NCBI RefSeq assembly: GCF_030519375.1 | Contig: NZ_JAUMKB010000028.1 | Span: forward strand, 1 to 40,733 | DNA length: 40,733 nt | Source: Mucilaginibacter tolerans | GTDB lineage: Bacteria > Bacteroidota > Bacteroidia > Sphingobacteriales > Sphingobacteriaceae | Direction of reading: 5' to 3' | Shown: piece by piece, positions 17,471 through 25,872 of the stretch | How positions within the stretch are numbered: the stretch's first letter is position 1 | How the letters are laid out: each line of letters begins with the position of its first letter | The notes under the pieces: model-generated | Seen by the model: the letters and a program-made list of their open reading frames with translations, nothing else | Database searches by the model: none | What the model was told of the DNA's origin: nothing | Position numbers and translations under genes: made by a program

Positions 17471-18481
17471 TTAATAAGTCGGCTCAACGCCCCTTCCTTT
17501 CCAATAATCAGCGATAGGTTTATATGGGCCATATTTATGTTGTTGTTCTGTGAACGGATCTTTGAATGGTCCCCTGTCATAGTCTATTGCTTTTTCTTCA
17601 GGGTTAGGATATTGATACTCCTTCACAAAGGGCCGCTGATGTATCTTATCATCATTGATAAAAGCGGCCAAGTCAAGTGCCTGCGCCGAAGTAAGAAATG
17701 GTTTATCGTGTGTAGCCTTATCATACGGCATGTTCGAAACAAGCCATTGTGCCATTTTAACAATACGGTGCATGCTCGATCCGGGTTGATAAGCTTTCAT
17801 TCCCCACAATGGCGGATATTTATAGGTGCTATTATCAAGCCTCATTTCACCCTGACCGGATGTGCCATGGCAACGGGCGCAATCATTGGCATATAATACA
17901 GCACCTGCAGTCGATGACGCAGCGGTATCAGGCAATTCGATCTCCACATTTTTGAGTCCTTTAGTGGCTTTGGTCACATTAGCGGAATCGCTGAGCCATT
18001 TCAGGTACGACATAATGCCAATCATCTCGCGGCAGTCTAAAGGCAGCGGTCTGCCCAAATGCGGATGCATAATACAGTTGTTGATCCTTTCAGCCAGCGA
18101 TAACACCTTACCTTCGCGGGCACGGTACGATGGATAATGACGAAAAGCGGTCACCAGGTTTAATGAATAAGGCTTGGTGCCTGCATCCTGGTGACAGTTG
18201 GTACAGTTCATTTTATTGCCCAAATACTTACCATTTACGCCATTCGGCCCAATATAATATGCAGTGTGCAGCATCAACTCGCGGCCATATTTTATGGCGT
18301 CGCCGAATTTATCATGCGGTATTTTTGTGGTGTCCACAGCGACAACCGCTGAGTCTGCCTTTACTTCAGTCGACTGGGCATCGCTTTTACCCTCTCCCTT
18401 GCTTTCGCTGCACGATGAGTAAAGCTGCACCATACCCACAACGATCAATAGATAGATAATATACAGATAGCTTTTTTTCAT
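17471..18481 (-). CDS. TsdA-like dihaem cytochrome c lipoprotein
   Basis: 336 aa from the ATG at 18481, which has GAGGAAA just upstream; a TTG start three codons earlier is possible but less likely. A lipobox (LYSSC, Cys at about 24) suggests a lipoprotein. Two haem c sites are CTNCH (about 93-97) and CARCH (about 201-205). Between them lies AERINNCIMHPHLGRPL, which resembles the RINxC segment of thiosulfate dehydrogenase TsdA, whose Cys is the unusual axial haem ligand. Thiosulfate oxidation or tetrathionate reduction is possible; an electron-transfer role is the safer reading. It lies 24 bp after the sulfotransferase-like gene, at the end of the SusCD transcript. Confidence 0.78.
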   Translation of the reverse strand: MKKSYLYIIYLLIVVGMVQLYSSCSESKGEGKSDAQSTEVKADSAVVAVDTTKIPHDKFGDAIKYGRELMLHTAYYIGPNGVNGKYLGNKMNCTNCHQDAGTKPYSLNLVTAFRHYPSYRAREGKVLSLAERINNCIMHPHLGRPLPLDCREMIGIMSYLKWLSDSANVTKATKGLKNVEIELPDTAASSTAGAVLYANDCARCHGTSGQGEMRLDNSTYKYPPLWGMKAYQPGSSMHRIVKMAQWLVSNMPYDKATHDKPFLTSAQALDLAAFINDDKIHQRPFVKEYQYPNPEEKAIDYDRGPFKDPFTEQQHKYGPYKPIADYWKGRGVEPTY

Positions 18482-18505
18482 TTTCCTCAATTTATTCTGT
18501 AAATA

Positions 18506-19918
18506 TTATGGTTTCAAATAAGGGGCAAGTTCACTACTTCGTATAAACTCAGCCCTGTAGGTCGGCATAGCTGTTTCCATTGTCCACAGCAAATTACCTT
18601 TTCTATTAGTCAGCACCACCACATGTCGTTTTGAACAACAAACCAATACCGATGTATCATTGATAAGATAAGCGCTGCCCATCCGTCCATTAAATACTTC
18701 TTTCGGCAGTTTTATATGCATATCAATTTGTGAGGTCTGATTCTTCTCATCCAGTTTAATGGCAAATACACCGGATTGTCGTTTTTCGACGCCATTGTCA
18801 AAAAACATCAGGTTACCCTGCGAATTGATATACACCGCATGCGCCTGGGTAAAATCGCATTCAGCTGGTTTTGAAATTGTTCCACTTCTGCCGAATTTCC
18901 ATATCAGTTTGCCGGTATGTGCGTCGATCTTCCATATCTGGCCATTGTTGTAGAATGACATGATATAGTTGCCATCTTTATCAAAATTCAGACTGTTGGC
19001 ATGCATCCAGTCCCTCCTGGTTTTTACAATGTTTTTATCTTTCAATGGGTCGAGCACATCAAATACGCTCCATCGCCATAACTTCTTGCCTGTTTTATCC
19101 AGCACGATGATGCCATCGCCGCTTACTGTATCTTTTTTTCCGCCGCCTATCGAAGTTAAGTCCATTGTCTTTTTGTCGACATAGATTGTCACCAGTTGCC
19201 CTTTATCATTCTTGATGAGCTCATGATGAATGGTCAGATTTTTAAAATCGTTTTGACCTTGTTTCAAGTGCAATACTGTATCGCCCAGCATATTGAGCTC
19301 CAGTATCTCGTGTCCATAACTTGTTGGCTCATCATTACTACCCAATAAGGAGAGTATCGTGTGATCTTTTGTAAAATGGATCACCTTAAAACCCAGGCCA
19401 TCTACCATGTGGTACCAGCGGATAGTTCCTCTTTTATCGACGAAGTATGCTATGCCCGGCGCATACCTTTTATTGATAAGCATCAGACCGTCTGAGAAAG
19501 TTGAAGGTATTTTGACTGATTTAGCACTGTCTGCCTTAAACTGTTCCTGCAGGAACATTGGCAAAGGATTGGTTTTAAAGGTATAAGTTTTGCTGACTGT
19601 CTTTATCCCATTTTTCTCGGTTACGATATGATAGGTATAATCAGTTTGCGCAATTACATTACAAAGGATCAATGAGTGCTTTTCGGCATTACGTGAAACA
19701 GTCGACAAGAACTTTCCAGTGTCTTTTCCGCTTGCTCTCCAATATTCTGCGTACACATCAGCTGGCTGGGTAGTTATCACATTGATCTGAATTTTCAACT
19801 CATTATTGTTATGCACCCCCACCCTTATTTCCTCGATATTCACCCTGCCATCAGAGCAACCCGCAAGGATTGCAGTTATAGCTATTAAGGTTATGCATTG
19901 AGTTAAAAACTTTGTCAT
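18506..19918 (-). CDS. aryl-sulfate sulfotransferase-like lipoprotein
   Basis: A 470-aa protein with a lipoprotein signal (ILAGC, Cys at about 21). An N-terminal beta-sandwich (about 25-120) is followed by a six-bladed-propeller-like domain. DWMHANSLNFDKDGNYIMSF (His near 305) and QAHAVYINSQGNLMFFDNG (His near 361) resemble the active-site histidine regions of ASST enzymes, which move sulfate from one phenolic ester to another through a sulfo-histidine. Whether the propeller is catalytic here is not certain; some relatives may only bind ligand. It is downstream of susD (85 bp gap containing a terminator candidate) and upstream of the dihaem cytochrome gene. Confidence 0.75.
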   Translation of the reverse strand: MTKFLTQCITLIAITAILAGCSDGRVNIEEIRVGVHNNNELKIQINVITTQPADVYAEYWRASGKDTGKFLSTVSRNAEKHSLILCNVIAQTDYTYHIVTEKNGIKTVSKTYTFKTNPLPMFLQEQFKADSAKSVKIPSTFSDGLMLINKRYAPGIAYFVDKRGTIRWYHMVDGLGFKVIHFTKDHTILSLLGSNDEPTSYGHEILELNMLGDTVLHLKQGQNDFKNLTIHHELIKNDKGQLVTIYVDKKTMDLTSIGGGKKDTVSGDGIIVLDKTGKKLWRWSVFDVLDPLKDKNIVKTRRDWMHANSLNFDKDGNYIMSFYNNGQIWKIDAHTGKLIWKFGRSGTISKPAECDFTQAHAVYINSQGNLMFFDNGVEKRQSGVFAIKLDEKNQTSQIDMHIKLPKEVFNGRMGSAYLINDTSVLVCCSKRHVVVLTNRKGNLLWTMETAMPTYRAEFIRSSELAPYLKP

Positions 19919-19953
19919 TATTCAGATCATTAAATCCCCTGCTTAAAAAATTC

Positions 19954-19981
19954 ATCAGGATAAAGAAACCTTTACCCTGAT
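19954..19981 (-). terminator. intrinsic terminator/attenuator after susD
   Basis: The minus strand reads ATCAGGGTAAAG, a GTTT loop, then CTTTATCCTGAT, giving a 12-bp stem with one mismatch (G·T type). GAATTTTTT follows immediately. This is a textbook intrinsic terminator shape placed between susD and the sulfotransferase gene. It would keep SusCD mRNA more abundant than the downstream pair. Confidence 0.75.
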
Positions 19982-20003
19982 AATGAAATTTAATTTGGGT
20001 TGT

Positions 20004-21521
20004 TTATTCTTGTCTTCCAGAATTATTCAAATTAGGATTGATAGTAACCTGGTTTAAAGGATACGGGAAGTACTGGTCACGCGGCAGTTGTACGTGTGCG
20101 GTTTGGCCTGTCCTGGTCAGATAAGCGTTTACCACCACATCATATTTGCCCATTCTCATCAGGTCGGCCCTGCGTTTTCCTTCATAGAAGAATTCCCATC
20201 CGCGTTCCTGTAAAATTGCATCACGCAATGTCGCCTGGCTATAGTTTGCTATATTTAACTGTGGAGCGTGTGAGCGCGCTTTCACTTGGTTGATCAATGA
20301 TATGCTTTCAGCGTTCGGCCCGTTCAGCTCATTCAGTGCTTCTGCGCGACTCATCAACACATCAGCATAACGCAAAATATCAACGCTGTGCCCATCATAG
20401 TAAGTTTGCGGACCATTAGGATCAGCATATTTCTGGGTCGCAATATCTGGCATATAAAATTCGCCTGCCGGAGGGGTTGCACCAGGCGTTGGCGCTTCCA
20501 TATGTACCAGGCCATCCGTACCTGTATATACCGGAAAGAATTCTTTCTTCCTGTCGTCCGCGTCATCAAATGAATGGTAAAAATCCCATGTTACAGCGTA
20601 ATATTGCCACCTGTTCTGGATTATCGGGTGAGCCAAAGGCCCGAAGTGATTTAGCAATTCTGTACCATTCACGTTGGCATCGCTAAGCACCGAGAATATA
20701 TTCTCTGAACACCATTTATTTTCTTCAGCAAATAAGCCCTGGTAAGACGGATAAAGCTGATAAATATTCAGATCCATTACCTGCTTGGCCATATCAGCTG
20801 ATTTTTGCCACTGGTGCTGACGCAGGTATAGCCTCATTAACAAGGTCATTGCGGCTCCCTTCGTAGCACGTCCGGGATCATTTGTACTATAAATGGCGTT
20901 ATTGGCATAACTTACCGGCAATACACTAATTGAATTGTTCAGATCATTGATCATGAAACTTTCAATATCTGCAACAGAGGTTAATGGTGCATTGGAGGTA
21001 TAAGCAGGATTAGCAACGTCTTTCTCAGTCACCAAAACAACAGGCCCCCACAAATCGGTCAAATCACTATAGGCCACCGCACGCAAGAATTTTAATTCAG
21101 CAAGAAACTGGCTCTTTTGCGCATCGGTAATGCTTTTCATTGCCGAAATATTATAGATCGCATTGTTAGCGTCCGCTATCAATTTGTAGATCTGGCGCCA
21201 ATCTTCGGCAATCAAACCATTAGCAGAATTCCACTGTGCCGATGAAAGATTTCCAGGGTCGCCTCCATAGCTGCAATGGCCAAGATCGGTTGTCAGGTCG
21301 GTAAGGGCAAAATGCCTTACCGTCCAATAGTCAAAGTTATCTCCCACTGATGGGCCTTTCAAACGGCCATATACTGCATTAACTGCCGCAATAGCATCCG
21401 ATTCGGTTAAAAATGCATTGGTACTGGTAAGGCTGCTATATACCTTCGGATCCAGGTTTTTATTACAGCTTACCTGCATAACTGCCGAAGCCGCCAATAA
21501 CAGAATTATATATTTTTTCAT
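20004..21521 (-). CDS. SusD/RagB-family outer-membrane lipoprotein
   Basis: A 505-aa surface lipoprotein with lipobox MQVSC (Cys at about 20). The N-terminal NKNLDPKVYSSLTSTNAFLTESDAIAAV region, TPR-like helices (AELKFLRAVAYSDLTDLWG) and the C-terminal QERGWEFFYEGKRRADLMRMG segment are diagnostic of SusD/RagB. It captures glycan or peptide ligand and caps the SusC transporter encoded 43 bp upstream. The ligand is not evident from the sequence. Confidence 0.95.
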   Translation of the reverse strand: MKKYIILLLAASAVMQVSCNKNLDPKVYSSLTSTNAFLTESDAIAAVNAVYGRLKGPSVGDNFDYWTVRHFALTDLTTDLGHCSYGGDPGNLSSAQWNSANGLIAEDWRQIYKLIADANNAIYNISAMKSITDAQKSQFLAELKFLRAVAYSDLTDLWGPVVLVTEKDVANPAYTSNAPLTSVADIESFMINDLNNSISVLPVSYANNAIYSTNDPGRATKGAAMTLLMRLYLRQHQWQKSADMAKQVMDLNIYQLYPSYQGLFAEENKWCSENIFSVLSDANVNGTELLNHFGPLAHPIIQNRWQYYAVTWDFYHSFDDADDRKKEFFPVYTGTDGLVHMEAPTPGATPPAGEFYMPDIATQKYADPNGPQTYYDGHSVDILRYADVLMSRAEALNELNGPNAESISLINQVKARSHAPQLNIANYSQATLRDAILQERGWEFFYEGKRRADLMRMGKYDVVVNAYLTRTGQTAHVQLPRDQYFPYPLNQVTINPNLNNSGRQE

Positions 21522-21564
21522 TTTTTTCTAGTTTATATTAATCCACAAAGAATAATCCAATTAA

Positions 21565-24500
21565 TTACTGAAGCGACAGCCTTATACCTAAAGCAAATGT
21601 CCTGAATGCTGGGAAGGAGTTAAAATCTAATCCTCCTCCAGTATTTATTGCTGTTGCGGTTGTTGTATGCGCGTTCACTTCAGGGTCGGTACCTTTGTAT
21701 GAGGTAAAGGTCAGCAGGTTTTGTGCCGTTCCATAAATTCTCAATCCCTGTATGTGCTTAATATGTGTGAACAAGGATTTTGGCATATTATAACCCAATG
21801 AAAGCGATTTTAACCGGAGATAAGATGCATCCTCGACAAATCTTGAGTTCACATAGTTATTGCTGTAAGTACCCATGAAATAACCTTCACGCGGTATTGA
21901 AGTATTTTCGTTTACACCCAAGACAAACCGGTTCAAAGCGTCGGTTGAAGTTGTAGATTCCAACACCAGGCGGTTCATATCAAACAAGTGATAACCGAAT
22001 GCCCCCTGGAAGAATATGTTCAAGTCAAAACCTTTATAGCGAAAATCGTTACCAAAGCCCAGGATATAGCGGGGGGTACTATTGCCTAAATAAGTCCTGT
22101 CAGCGGGCGTTATCTTACCATCGCCATTCAGGTCAGCAAATTTTGGATCCCCAGGCTTTGAGCTAGGCTGCGGAGCGTATGTTTCGCCAGTTTTTATCAC
22201 GCCGGCATATACATAACCGTACAGCTCACCCAATTCCTGCCCCGGAACCAATTTAGTAAATTGTTGCCCTGAAACCACACCACTAGGATTAGCTGTAGTT
22301 GCATCAACCTCAGCAACCCCTTTGGCCAATGTCAGGTCTTTTTGTTTATTGTATGCGATATTGAAGGTTGTATTCCATGAGAAATCAGTCGACTTAATAT
22401 TCGCCGTATTAATACTCAATTCAATACCCTTGTTCTCAATCGAACCACCGTTTGCCCAAACACTACTAAATCCGTAATATTGACCGATTGGAATTTGCAT
22501 CAATAGGTCGCTGGTCTTTTTGCGGTAAAGATCAAGGGTGGCGGTAATTCTATCATTCAGGAATCCCATATCCAAGCCAAAGTCCAACTGTGCAGTACTT
22601 TCCCATTTTAAATTAGGATTATATAATGTTGCGGGTTCAATTCCAGGCAATAATGTGCCATCAGGATTTAGGACAACGTTCCAGTTGGTAAATGCAGCCA
22701 AATACTGATAATTATTATTATTGGTGACAGGCAGTCTGTCGTTACCGGTAACTCCGTAGCTCACACGCACCTTTAAACTGGAAAATGTATTCAGATTTCT
22801 GATAAAGCTTTCATCACCCAAACGATATGCTAGTGCACCTGAAGGGAAATAACCGTAACGATTATTAGACCCAAATTGAGCCGAGCCATCCCTTCTTAAT
22901 GTGAACGTTGCTAAAAGTTTGTCCTTATAGGCGTAATTTACCCGTCCAAAATAGTCGATCAATGTATTCTGAAATTTGCTGCTGGTATAGCCATTTGATA
23001 TTGAACCAGCGGCTAAATTATGATACGAAAATTCGTCGGTAGAGAAGTTCTTACTGCTTGCATATAATGATTCGGTCACGTCTTTTTGGTTCGATGTACC
23101 CAAAAGCAGGTTAAAGTCGTGCTGGTCATTAATCTTAAATTTGTAAGTGAAATAATTTTCTACCAACCACCTGAAGGCATTTTTATTCTGTATTGACGCA
23201 ATGCCGTGGTTGGCTGCTCCTGCCGGAATGGTACTTGGTGTGTACTTTCCTTCGTTTGATTCACTGTATTCAGAACCAGCATTTAAATGGTAAGTAAGGT
23301 TTTTGATGATCTGATAATCGACAGTTACGTTGCCATTAAATAATTTACCCTCTAAATTATCAGTTGGCTCCAATAAATTGGCCAAGGCATTTTGCACACC
23401 ACTATTGCCCGGAGGAATATAAAAATGGAATGAACCGTCTGGATTGTAAATGGGTGCAGAAGGAGGCGCTGTCAATAAACCATATAAGGGAGCAGTAATA
23501 TCGCCCGAATAGCTTTGTTGATTTGAGCTGGAACTAGCCCCGTAGAAATTTGCGCTTATGGTAAGATCGTCCCCGACTTTTTTCTCAGTACCGATCCTGG
23601 CTGTATATTTTTGCAAATTGGTATTTTTTAACACCCCCAGCTGATTCAGGTAATTCCCTGACACGTATAATTTGGAGGTTTCATTGCCACTGCTGATGCT
23701 TAAGCTCCTGTTGTTGACATCTGCATTCTGCATAGCTGCATTAAGCCAGTTGGTATTGGCTATTTGCGTGCCCGAAGGAAACGGAGGAGTCTTTCCATCT
23801 TCAGTGAAAGTAGCGTTTTGTATGGCTGCATATTGAGGTCCGGTTAACAACGATGGCTTATAGGTTAAATATTGCCTGCCATTTGATACATCGGCGTCAA
23901 TGTTTGCTTTACCCAGTTTTCCTTTTTTAGTTGTGATCAACACAACGCCGTTGCCGCCACGCGAACCGTAGATAGCGGTTGCCGATGCATCTTTCAACAC
24001 CTCAATATCCTCGATATCATTTGGGTTTATTACGTTACCATTGTCAGAGATAAATCCGTCGACTACATATAATGGTGCATTGCTGGTATTGATAGAGTTA
24101 CCACCACGGATGGTGATATTAATACCGCCGCCGGGAGCAAAGCTTGATTGCTGTACCTGTACACCAGCCGCTTTACCCTGGATAGCCTGCCCAATATTTG
24201 AGGTAGTGCCACCCAGGTTCAGGTCGTCCGCTTTTACAGAGCTTACTGAACCGGTTAAGTCGCTTTTCTTTACGGCTCCATAACCTACAACTACCACTTC
24301 CTGCATCGAGCGGGCATCTTCCTGTAATTGTATCGTTAAAAAAGTATTGTCGGATACAGTAACTTCTTTAGGGATAAATCCGACAAAGCTTATTACCAGC
24401 ACCGAGCCTGGTTGAGCATCGATTGAAAACTGACCAGTAGCATCTGCTGCCGTTCCTTTTGGTGTTCCCTTTACTTTTACTATAGCACCCGGCAATGGCT

Positions 24501-24678
24501 GTCCTTTGCTGTCTGTCACCTTTCCTTTTACCAAGGCGATTAAGTTTTCGTGCCCTGCGCCAGTCTTTTCGGAAGCGAATGCCGTCGGCAAGGCATTCAG
24601 ATTCAAAGCCCCGATCAGGCACAATGTTGTACCAATATTTCGAGGGCTCTTTAAATGTTGAAGTATATTTAGATTCAT
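21565..24678 (-). CDS. SusC/RagA-family TonB-dependent transporter
   Basis: A 1037-aa outer-membrane protein. After a signal region of about 35 residues comes a carboxypeptidase-regulatory-like domain (about 50-125, VKGKVTDSKGQPLPGAIVKV). The TonB box region EVVVVGYG follows, then the plug (SDLTGSVSSVKADDL; NINDIEDIEVLKDA-like segment; YGSRGGNGVVLITTKKGK). A 22-strand barrel ends in a terminal aromatic/hydrophobic strand (FALGIRLSLQ). It imports oligomers bound by SusD using TonB energy. No STN domain or anti-sigma partner is seen; regulation is probably by the LacI protein, since two operator palindromes lie 200 and 385 bp upstream. Confidence 0.96.
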   Translation of the reverse strand: MNLNILQHLKSPRNIGTTLCLIGALNLNALPTAFASEKTGAGHENLIALVKGKVTDSKGQPLPGAIVKVKGTPKGTAADATGQFSIDAQPGSVLVISFVGFIPKEVTVSDNTFLTIQLQEDARSMQEVVVVGYGAVKKSDLTGSVSSVKADDLNLGGTTSNIGQAIQGKAAGVQVQQSSFAPGGGINITIRGGNSINTSNAPLYVVDGFISDNGNVINPNDIEDIEVLKDASATAIYGSRGGNGVVLITTKKGKLGKANIDADVSNGRQYLTYKPSLLTGPQYAAIQNATFTEDGKTPPFPSGTQIANTNWLNAAMQNADVNNRSLSISSGNETSKLYVSGNYLNQLGVLKNTNLQKYTARIGTEKKVGDDLTISANFYGASSSSNQQSYSGDITAPLYGLLTAPPSAPIYNPDGSFHFYIPPGNSGVQNALANLLEPTDNLEGKLFNGNVTVDYQIIKNLTYHLNAGSEYSESNEGKYTPSTIPAGAANHGIASIQNKNAFRWLVENYFTYKFKINDQHDFNLLLGTSNQKDVTESLYASSKNFSTDEFSYHNLAAGSISNGYTSSKFQNTLIDYFGRVNYAYKDKLLATFTLRRDGSAQFGSNNRYGYFPSGALAYRLGDESFIRNLNTFSSLKVRVSYGVTGNDRLPVTNNNNYQYLAAFTNWNVVLNPDGTLLPGIEPATLYNPNLKWESTAQLDFGLDMGFLNDRITATLDLYRKKTSDLLMQIPIGQYYGFSSVWANGGSIENKGIELSINTANIKSTDFSWNTTFNIAYNKQKDLTLAKGVAEVDATTANPSGVVSGQQFTKLVPGQELGELYGYVYAGVIKTGETYAPQPSSKPGDPKFADLNGDGKITPADRTYLGNSTPRYILGFGNDFRYKGFDLNIFFQGAFGYHLFDMNRLVLESTTSTDALNRFVLGVNENTSIPREGYFMGTYSNNYVNSRFVEDASYLRLKSLSLGYNMPKSLFTHIKHIQGLRIYGTAQNLLTFTSYKGTDPEVNAHTTTATAINTGGGLDFNSFPAFRTFALGIRLSLQ

Positions 24679-24878
24679 ATCTAGTGATGTTTAGTTGGTG
24701 TGGTTTATTTGACATTGAATATTCAGGTAAATGGCCTGTTTTCCTAAACAATCAGGGCGGTTGCTGGGTGCTTTTCATAAACTTTAACTTTAAACAGTTA
24801 ATAATTGAGTGTTAATTCTTGGTTATCAATAGCGGAAGGTAGAAAGGCTATGAGATAGTTAAAGAATATTACTTAACG

Positions 24879-24888
24879 CAAACGTTTG
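24879..24888. promoter_or_regulatory. LacI-type operator O3 (CAAACGTTTG)
   Basis: A perfect palindrome, context ACGCAAACGTTTGTGT, 200 bp upstream of the susC start. On the minus strand it begins 5 bases after a near-consensus -7 box (AACCTTTG), so it would overlap the predicted transcription start, a normal place for a repressor. Confidence 0.78.
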
Positions 24889-25062
24889 TGTTACAAAGGT
24901 TTCCAATTAACGGTTTTGGCAGGGAAACATCCTCTGATTTAGTGCTATAGCATTTGCTAAGCACTCTAATCATTTGTCGGTTGAGGTTTTGATCAGTGCG
25001 GGGTTAAGGCACCCCCAATTTGCTAGCAAAAAGAGAGAAATTTTGTTGGAAGAATATCACTA

Positions 25063-25072
25063 CAAACGTTTG
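25063..25072. promoter_or_regulatory. LacI-type operator O4 (CAAACGTTTG)
   Basis: A perfect palindrome, context CTACAAACGTTTGCGT, 184 bp from O3 (start to start) and 385 bp upstream of susC. A paired site at this distance could allow looping by a tetrameric regulator. Alternatively it could act on an unseen upstream promoter. Confidence 0.72.
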
Positions 25073-25714
25073 CGTAGAATTACAGTCAGGATCATAGCAG
25101 CAATTTAACAAAGGCTGACCCTGTACATTTTTCTTAGCAAAACTGCAATATTTTATATTCTGTAGACGTTACCTGATTTCCCAAACATCATACTAAAAAT
25201 GAGCGCTTTACGCAACTCACAATAGTTATTAACAAGTATGAATATCACATTTATTAATTGATATTTAATACACTTATCCAATAATATCTAACTCATTCGT
25301 TTACCATTAAAAGGGCCTGCCTTTAAAAGCAAATAAGCTTCATAATTTGCTTAATATTAACAATTTAACTATTCAAACAATTCATCACCATTATCAATTA
25401 TATTGTGTCGCACGTTGCTATTTTTTCTCAAAATTTCCCACGCTTATATTAAATTTATTTATTACTCTGTCAATTAAGTTTAAATAATATTTATACCGAT
25501 CTGATAATGTGTAAATTATGCAACTATATGTTTAGACCTATAATTAATATCATTCTCCACAGCTTTCCACAAAACATTCCCCACTTCGAGAAACACACTT
25601 AACCAGCTGTTTATCAACTAAATATTTGCGATACCAGAACTAAATTATTCGGCAATAATTTGAAGTAATGCTATAAAAAAAGGCTTATTGAGCAACCCAA
25701 AAAATATTTACGCT

Positions 25715-25754
25715 GGTATGGAGATTGACCTATATGCGTGCGTAATTTATTGAG
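25715..25754 (+). promoter_or_regulatory. conserved leader element, copy 1
   Basis: About 40 bp starting GGTATGGAGATTGA and ending TAATTTATTGAG. It matches 30 of 40 positions, without gaps, in a segment upstream of the giant repeat gene (30780-30819). It lies 158 bp (start to start) before the 1402-aa gene. It is probably a shared promoter or UTR element of this adhesin family, or a trace of gene duplication. Confidence 0.5.
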
Positions 25755-25872
25755 GCACAGACAAGTGAGTGTCAAATATACACTTTATGTGTTACCCCGC
25801 TTAGTATAACTGCGCAAATAATATTTGAATAGGTATTTTCTGCATATAATCCTAACCTAATTTTTACAGAAC

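Larger units (their letters stand above)
24679..25872. other. long AT-rich divergent intergenic region
   Basis: About 1.2 kb between susC (leftward) and the 1402-aa repeat protein (rightward). It holds two CAAACGTTTG operators, a near-consensus -7 box for susC (AACCTTTG on the minus strand, around 24890-24897) and a 40-bp element shared with the next gene's leader. No credible ORF, tRNA or rRNA was seen. Some TTTCCACA/TTATCAAC-like strings near 25560-25620 are AT-rich noise or weak boxes. Confidence 0.6.

Noticed and set aside
25550..25630. TTTCCACA and TTATCAAC strings that could suggest DnaA boxes or an origin
   Set aside because: The strings are degenerate and irregularly spaced, and no replication genes are near; AT-rich intergenic sequence explains them.
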